A stretch of DNA of 64,000 nucleotides from Saccopteryx bilineata. Its lineage: Eukaryota > Chordata > Mammalia > Chiroptera > Emballonuridae. The notes below the pieces were generated by a model. The model did not search any database and had not been told where the DNA came from. It saw only the letters and a program-made list of their open reading frames with translations. The translations under genes and the position numbers were made by a program. Positions 57,131 to 64,000 of the stretch are shown in pieces. Position 1 is the first letter of the stretch. Each line of letters begins with the position of its first letter. Where the stretch lies: contig NC_089493.1 of NCBI RefSeq assembly GCF_036850765.1, positions 264,232,534-264,296,533 of the forward strand. Direction: 5' to 3'.

Positions 57131-57430
57131 CTCAGCAACTTGGGACCAGAGCCAGAACGAGGCGTGGCGGTGTTTGAGAGCTCCAGTGTGGCAATGAGTG
57201 AGAGGTGAGACTTAGTGAAAGAGGCGACAGGAAAAGTCCACTCCTGGCTCACGGAGGCAACAAGGTCTTGTCCATCTGGACTCTGGATGGTAGAAATAAG
57301 CCTGAGAAGTCAAAGGCTTGGGCCTCTACCTCCCACAGGTTCAGACTCAAACTTACCCCACCTCTGTGGCCACAAAGCTGGTTCCAGATTGGAATGGCAA
57401 ATGATCCAAGGGGAAAATCTAAAATAAAAT

Positions 57431-58250
57431 ATTAATACAACAAAAAACAAATAATCCAATTAAAAATGGGCAGAGGACATGAATAGACACTTTTCCAAGG
57501 AACACATACGGATGGCCTACAGATACATGAGAAGATCCTCAGTGTCACTAGGGAAAGGCAAATCAAAGCCACATGAGGTACCACCTCACTTGTTAGAATG
57601 GCTCTTATCAATAAGACAAGAGATAACATGTCTTGGAGAGGGTGTGGAGAGAAGGGAGTCCTTGCGCACTGCAGTGGGAATGTACACTGGTACAGCCACT
57701 GTGGAAGACAGCATGGAGTTTTCTCAGAAAATTAAGAATGGAGCTACCATATGACCTAGCAATCCTTCTTTTGGGTATCTACCTGAAAAAAATGGAAACC
57801 ATTTATTCGTCAAGATATATATATATATATTTCTGTGTTCAGACATGGAAACCACCTAGGTGTTTATAAATGGATGATTGGATAAAGATGTGGTACATAT
57901 ATGCGATGAAATACTACTCCTCTATAAAAAGATGAAATATTGCCATTGGTGACAATATGGATGGATTGTGAGAGCATTATGCTAAGTGAAGTAAGTCAGA
58001 TGGAGAAATTCACTCATATGCGGGATATAAAATAGAAAGCCACATATGAACAAACAAAACAAATGCATAGACGACAGAAGGGAAGGTGATGGGGAAGGCA
58101 CAGAGGATAAGGATGTCAACTCTGCGGTGACAGGAGACTAGACTTCAGGTGGTGGACACACACTGAAGTATACAGATGATGTATTCTAAAGTCGTACACC
58201 TAAAATTTATATAATATTATTAGCCAATGTGATGCCAAGAAACTTGATGA
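57431..58250 (+). mobile_element. Old L1 3' region, forward strand
   Basis: Sense ORF2 C-terminal and 3' UTR text: ATGGGCAGAGGACATGAATA, GAATGGAGCTACCATATGAC, GATAAAGATGTGGTACATAT and CATTATGCTAAGTGAAGTAA. Frames are broken (pieces resembling ELPYDLAILLLGIY near 57750). Confidence 0.85.
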
Positions 58251-58800
58251 AAACAAAATATTATCTATTCAAATTCAGCAGTACACAAAAAAGTAATAGA
58301 TCACGACCAAGCAGGGTTTCCAAAATGTATTCATGTATTTCAGCTCATTTACAGTTTAAGGGATAAAACTCAACATCTATTCACAAGGAAAACTGCAAAC
58401 CAGGCAGAGAGAGGAAGCTCTGGCCTCGCAGACCCCAGCTGCCGATCCCACAGACAACATCGCACCAACCCGAGTGAGCAGTTACAAGCGTCCCTTTTTA
58501 AAGTCACGAATGGATTTCAGAGGAGCTTTCACAACTTCACAAAAGACCTTGAGTTAAAAAGGGACAAAAAATAATAGATTGAAAAACTTCTGCAATGACA
58601 ATCAATATGAAAAAGAACAATTTAACAGAAAAATGGGTCAAGAACATGAACAGTCATTTCAGAGGGGAGGGGGAGGGGGAGAGAGAAATGGCTCAAAAAC
58701 CTATTAAAATGTTCAGCCTCATTAGCAATGTAAAAAATGCAAATTCAAACCACAATGAGATAGCATTTCACACCCACATGATTGGCGGCCTTTTGCAGTC
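58251..58800 (+). mobile_element. Additional diverged L1 or L1-like fragments
   Basis: At 58300-58340 the text resembles the ORF2 region ATCACGACCAAGCAGGGTTT. At 58560-58780 it resembles a later ORF2 part (CAGCCTCATTAGCAATGTAA, CACAATGAGATAGCATTTCA). A G-rich GGGAGGGGGAGGGGG tract is internal. All frames are broken. Confidence 0.6.
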
Positions 58801-61800
58801 TTGGATGACTGCCTGTCAGGGTTCTGGCCCCACCACCCCCTTACCAGGGTTGGGAGAATAGCGTTGTAGGAAGCAGGAGACAGGATGCCCCCCCTCCCAT
58901 GAGGGAGGCTCACTCATGACTCCTGTTGTCCTTCAGGACTTGGCTCCGCAGGGACAGTGAGCAGTCCCAAAGCGGTGGTGTCTGGGTTCTACCCGTCCTC
59001 CCCACGCCACCCTGGGCCCCACCCCACCCCTTGGGGTCTGCCAAGACTGCTTCCTGGGAATCTGCTCCTGTCAGGGCCCTCCTCCCTGGCAGCCAGATGT
59101 GCCTCTGGCTGCAGTGCCTGGCGCTGGTCTGCAGAGCTGGGGGCAGGAGTGTGGGAGGAGGAAGCTGGGGGTAGCTACATCAGACTGCCCCTCTCCTGCA
59201 TTCGGATAGATCTCTCTCACAAGAGAATCCACATCCCAAGCCCACTCCCGTCATATCCCTAAAGCGCACAGAGGCTGAAGAGAGGAGACTGGGGGTCTTC
59301 ACTTCCCCCCACGCTCCAGCCCAGCTGTGAGCAGCGAGTAGGCATCAGACATTGAGGCCAACCTTTGGCTCTCCTTTCACCTCCCCTGCAGGGGCTTCTG
59401 GTTGAGCCTTCTCCTGTCTGCCACTCAGTAAGTCTAGCTAGGTTCTCAGAAGCCTGGATGCCAGCCCTGTTCAGGGAGCAGAAGTTTGTCCCAGTGCTCC
59501 AGGCCAGCATCTGGGTGCTGGAAAACATGGTCCACAGGAGCCCTGACCCAGTAACCGCACTCTGTGCCCGAGCTGAGGGTTTCCTGGCCTCTTCCTCCAA
59601 CCTGCACACAGATGGAGTTGCCCACCAAGGAGGATTGGCATTTCTGGGTTCCAGGCCACCTTTCCTTTCTGGGCTGGATTATCTCTCACCCCTCCTTATT
59701 ATGGGAATAATATTACCTTCTTAGGCTCTCCTAGCACAAGAAGCAGATAGGAGCTCGGTTTTGTAAGGGTTGTGTCCTCAGTGGTAGTGTATGGACTCAT
59801 TCTCACTATGACTGGTGAGAGTAATGATGTGCCCACCGCAGGAGGGAGAAGAGGCGGCTGGCTGCATGCCCAGACCTGGGTTTTAGCTCTGGCTTGGACA
59901 CCTCCTCAAACGTGTGAATGAATGTGGCACTTAACACACCAGAACTGTTTTCTAATCTGTAAAAAGAAAGGGCTGGATGAGATCACTCTAAGAGCCTTCC
60001 GGTCTCAACAGTTGTATGGGAGCTTTGCTTTCTAATATAGAGTACAAAGAACAGCTGCCCTTTCTCAGACATGCACTCCGTGCTAATCCTGCTTTCTCTC
60101 TAAGCAGTTCAGGGCCCGAGGAGGTGGCCTTGATTATCCCTGTCTTGTGGGCAAAGCAAGTTCAGAGTTAAGTAAGTTCTCCAAGGTCACACAGTTTATG
60201 GGGGGGAGGCAGAGAGATGACTAAGCCTTAAGCTTTTAGACAACCACTGTAAATCCTGTGCAAATGCCTTTGCCTTCATATTCTTCAAATGTGTTTTAAA
60301 CTATTCTGGGGGTCGGGGTGGGGTGGCAAGAAGTGTCTCCAAGAAGGGATCAGATTGTGTCCAAGTGATCCTCCATGCTGGAAAAACAGGCGATCGACAG
60401 AAAAAGCCATCCTCAGTGAGGGTCTGTGCCTATTGAGAGGAGAGCCCATCAGGTGGTCTTTCAGTTTGCCTGGCGACCTCCTCCCGCTGGGAAAGGCGAG
60501 GTCCAGGTTTGAGCCTGAGAGTCAGGGGTCTCCTCACCTGCCTAATCCTCCTCCCTGGCATCCTCCAGGTGACCAGGTGGGCCTGGGCTCCGGCCAGACC
60601 TATTCTGGCTGGCAGTGAGGGGGACTGCTGACAGTGGATGGTGGCCCCTGAGAGTAGGGTATGCAGGGAGGGGTAAGGCCAGGCCCAGAAGCATGAAAAT
60701 GCCAGAAGCTGCCTGAGGGAGCTGAGCCCAGGCTGCGAGAAGTGGGCAGCTTCCGTGTGAGCGCTACACCCCCGGGAGATGCGCTGTAAACCCCTTCATG
60801 TGCTGCTCGCTTGGGTGTCTGAGACCTGGGGCGGGGGGGGGGGGGGGGGCACCAAGGCCCGCCCACCTCTTTCACACCTGAGCCCAGAGGGTAGGAGGTG
60901 CTGCCTGGGGCCTCTGGGCTCTGTCCCCTGCAGTCAGAGCAGCTTCTCTTTGGTTTGTTAGCAATCTGGGTCCCAGAAGCAGTTGTGTATAGGAAAAGGA
61001 CTCCTTCCTTTTAAAAAAGCATTTGGGAATGGCCTCTGTTTGGTTTTTTGTTTTGTTTTTTGTTTTTTGGGTTTTTTTGAACTGCCTCTTTGAGTCCTTC
61101 TCCAACACAGGTCATGCCTCTTGTCGCTATAGCCTGGGATTTGGCCGCTGGTAGAGACCTCTGAAAGTGCCCCAGGCTCACCTCCCAGCTCCCCTAAATA
61201 ACCATCGTGAGGCAGATGGCCTCATGAGGAGACCAGGTCCTGCCCTGGAGCCCAGGCGGACCATGAATTAAAGCTACAGCCAGCTGGGGTCTTCACCTTG
61301 CCTTTGGAGGAGTAGGGTCCCGAGAAAAGAAGGGTTCGTGCGGAGCAAGGGGCAGAGTGCTCCCCAGGCCTCCTTCCTCTTTTCCCGGGGCTCCTCCTCT
61401 GCTGCTCCTTCCAGTCCTACCACCTGGGGTGACTTTGTCTTTGATTCCTAACACTCCACTACCATTGGGGCCCCAAGGAGCAAAGAGATGCCACCCCACT
61501 GCTTGCTGGTTTGGGGCATCTCCTCTGTTTCCCCGAGAGTGTTCATCACTCCTTACTGAGCCTTGACCAGTGCTGCAGAGGGCAGGCCCCTTCAAGAAAT
61601 CATCACTATCTCTAGGGTCCCAGGAAGTGGCAGGCAGCCTCGCCTGGGCCTGAACAATGACAGCAAGCCTAGCCTAGGACAAATGAGCGCCATGATTCAT
61701 GACCCACCTGGACATGTGGAGTCAGTGCTGCCATCGCCATATGAAACAGGACTCTTAATAACCCTCTTCCAGTCCTGAGGTCCCAGGCTATGGGTGTTCC

Positions 61801-63802
61801 TCACAGCCCCCTGGGATCCAGAAGGCCCCAGCAAAGTCGAACAGCCCCCTTCCAAGGTCTGGAGGACCCTAGACAGCCAGCTTTGCTTTCTGGTCCCTGA
61901 ACCTTGACCTTGGGCTTAGAATCCTGTTCAGAAATTCCCCCAAGAGAAGCAGCTGAGTCACTGAACCCTGAAAGATAAAGTGTATGCAGAGGTGACACCC
62001 CCCTACTTTCTTACTACCCCAATGACTACAGAGACTGGATCACTTATTTTTGTTGTGATCCCTTCAGGTCCTAAAGGACAGTCAGATGAGTTGAAATCCT
62101 CCACTGAGCAAATTGTAACACAGCTGCCTTCACCTACGCACTCCCCCCAGCTGTGGAGACCCCCGAAAGGTTCTTTATCCTGCAAGATTCTTCCCCTTCA
62201 TGCTCATGCCATTGATTTCTGGCAACTTCTCCCAGCCCTGCCATTCTGAAGGAAAGCCACTCCATAGCCTGTTTGGAACAGTGCTCGTGAGAAATGCATT
62301 AATTGAGTCACACTCACCTGCTATAACCTGTTATAACTTACCTGTCTAGTGGTGAGTCATACCTGCTTCCGGGCAACCTGTCCAGCAGGTGATGCAGCCA
62401 CTACGGGTCTGAGCAGCCTCACGGGGGCTCAGAGTCCAGACACTAAAGCTTACTTATGTTCTTCTGGTGCTTTTACTAACAGTACGGTTCTAACCTCCTT
62501 GCTTGTGAGGTCACCTATTGTGAAGAATTGTAATGCACAATTGTGACACCCAGGAGAGAGCTAGGGGTAGCCAGGGAGTGCGGCTCTTGTTAGGTCATTA
62601 CAAACAGCCTGTGGGAGCAGAAAGCAAGCTCCTGCCGAAGACAATTAGTATCAGCGCGGAGAGAGCTCAGGGCCACCGTACCCCAAACCCAGAACCCAGG
62701 GCTGCCGTTAGTCGGGGTGGAGGGAGACTTTGCAGTGGAGATGGGCATTTAGCTTAGGGGTGAGCTGCCCTGTGAGTGGTCAGTACAAGGTGTGCCTGTA
62801 AACCTCCACCTGAGAGGATGGGTGGTCAGGTACTTCTTAGATGGGTTTATCTCTGAAATGGTGCAAATACAAAAGGTTCTCCAGGCAAAGGACCAGTTCT
62901 TTGTCACCTGGAGCCCTAGAGGTTCCTGGGGGCCCATGCTCTCCCCAGCCATATTGTCCTGAGTGCCCCGGACAGGTGTTTTCAGAGCATGGCCTGAGAC
63001 CCTCACACCCTCATCTTCAGCCCCGAGGTGCTCCTGAGGCCTTCTGAATGTCACAGCAGCTTCCCTGACCAGCACGGACTCAGGGCTAGCTCGTCCCCTC
63101 CCTGCACATTCTCCCTGGACAAACGGCAGAGACTAAAGACCAAGGTACTTTCCAAAGGCTAATGGCAAAGGTCTGGACTGGGCCTCCCAGCTACAGGGCA
63201 GGGACTATCGCCCTATTTTCTCATGGAGGGAAGCTGAGAGCCCGCTGATAGGGAGCAGGTGCGCCGAGAAGGGAGCGGGGCCTCTACTCCTCACCTGGAC
63301 GCCACCAGCAGTGGGCAGGCAGCCTCTCCAGCCCCAGGGGTGCTTCACAAGGGATCTCATTTCAGCGCAGAAGCCAGAGAATGAGCTGCCATGACGGGAT
63401 CTGTCTGCTCACAGGAAGCAGAGGCTTGTTCCTTTTCCCACAGGAGAGAGAAGAGGGAAGGTGGGGGCCCGGCCGATACACCGTCTGGCTCCGGTTAGTT
63501 ACTGACTCAGAGAACAACAGGTTGACAGGGCCGTGAGACAGTGTCCAGTTTGTCCCTGCATCTGACCCATGGGAAGCTAAGGCCCAGAGAGGGCTGCACC
63601 CTGCCTACGGACACACAGCATGGTTCCCAATGCCCAGCCCAATCTTGGTCCATCAGAAAACGTATCTCACAGAGCAGAGCCTGGCCTCAGCAGCCAGTGG
63701 GGCCGCCCATGGGGGCTGGTAGCCCCTCCTGTAGCTTCTTGTGGCTCATTTGGGTTCCCTTTGATGGAGAGGCCGTGGAGGTGGAGGGTGAGGTGAGAGG
63801 GG
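58801..63802. other. Unique stretch with one MIR relic
   Basis: No supported exon. A MIR-like relic (minus) lies at about 60055-60215 (GTTAAGTAAGTTCTCCAAGG), and a G run of about 18 at 60832-60849. Other frames are short and featureless. Confidence 0.45.
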
Positions 63803-64000
63803 CAGTGGTGGGATTCAGCCGGTTTGCACAGGTTTGGCAGAACTGATACCTAATATTTGGTTGAGTTCGGCAAACCTGTTGTTAAAATGGCACCTGTAAC
63901 CAGGGTTCTCTCTAAGGTGGGTGCCTGGGCAGCCGCCCAATGTGGAAATCACAAATTTACATTCCTTACTCTTTTTTAACGTTCATCTGCGCAACAGCAT
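63803..64000. mobile_element. hAT-like transposon, cut by the window end
   Basis: Begins CAGTGGTGGGATTCAGCCGG and continues TTCGGCAAACCTGTTG, GGTTCTCTCTAAGGTGGGTG, GGGCAGCCGCCCAATG. The CAGTG start and repetitive character suggest a hAT-type end. The right end and target duplication lie outside the window. Confidence 0.5.

Larger units (their letters stand above)
53141..57430. other. Unique stretch with an L2 relic and CA/TG repeats
   Basis: L2-like text spans roughly 53400-53845 (GACCTGGAACGTGCTGCTCC, then CCATAGCAGGCACAGTAAGC). A CA-rich degenerate tract is at 55080-55290 and a GT run at 56505-56541. No exon with recognisable domain is found. Confidence 0.45.

Noticed and set aside
1..64000. 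Endogenous retroviral or LTR elements
   Set aside because: I saw no paired long terminal repeats, primer-binding sites or gag/pol/env-like frames. Old solo LTRs could hide among unassigned text, but none could be supported.

Overview
The window is mammalian nuclear DNA with no protein-coding gene I can support. It is almost certainly from a bat (Chiroptera). It carries many full-length tRNA-derived SINEs of the bat type, with the tRNA head starting GCCCTGGCCGGTTGGCTCAG or a GCCTGACC..GGTGGCGCAG head. It also has a lineage-type L1 and DNA transposons that kept moving after that L1 inserted. The SINE mix recalls rhinolophoid (horseshoe or leaf-nosed) bats from memory, but I cannot prove the family. 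No long open frame shows a recognisable cellular protein, and no convincing exon with splice sites was found. The stretch is best read as intergenic or deep intronic. Repeat family names below are from memory, without a search.

Layout. 1-4.4 kb: mostly unique GC-rich DNA, one old interspersed repeat and one reverse-strand SINE. 4.4-9.8 kb: a dense repeat nest. A SINE sits in another SINE's tail, and an old reverse-strand L1 is split by a younger forward-strand L1 (about 5.29-8.39 kb). That L1 holds a TA-flanked MITE and a full-length SINE. 9.8-15.9 kb: unique DNA with an odd 130-bp copy inserted between two 33-bp direct repeats. 15.9-23 kb: two Tigger-type transposons, old reverse-strand L1 pieces and a SINE. 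23-28.7 kb: unique DNA with a conserved-looking non-coding block near 25 kb. 28.7-31 kb: a SINE, then a four-level nest: a Tigger transposon containing a second Tigger, which contains a mariner element with long inverted ends, which contains a SINE. 31-41 kb: unique DNA with old hAT, MIR and L2 relics and two young hAT elements. 41.05-41.75 kb: a 20-copy, 35-bp minisatellite with a 105-bp higher-order period. 41.7-47.9 kb: unique DNA with old MIR, MER5-like and L2 relics. 47.9-49.65 kb: an old L1 interrupted by a SINE and by a tailless, 3'-truncated 7SL (SRP) RNA retrocopy. 49.7-64 kb: unique DNA with a third young hAT element, older L1 and L2 pieces, and the start of another hAT-like element cut off by the window end.

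I see no gene network here; the biology is transposon succession and retrocopy mechanism. The best-supported observations are exact target-site duplications: 8 bp around all three hAT elements, TA around the MITE and the mariner, and 12-16 bp around two tailless pol III RNA retrocopies. I found no previously undescribed functional system. The most unusual items are the two tailless retrocopies, the four-level nest and the locally templated insertion at 11.8-12.0 kb.
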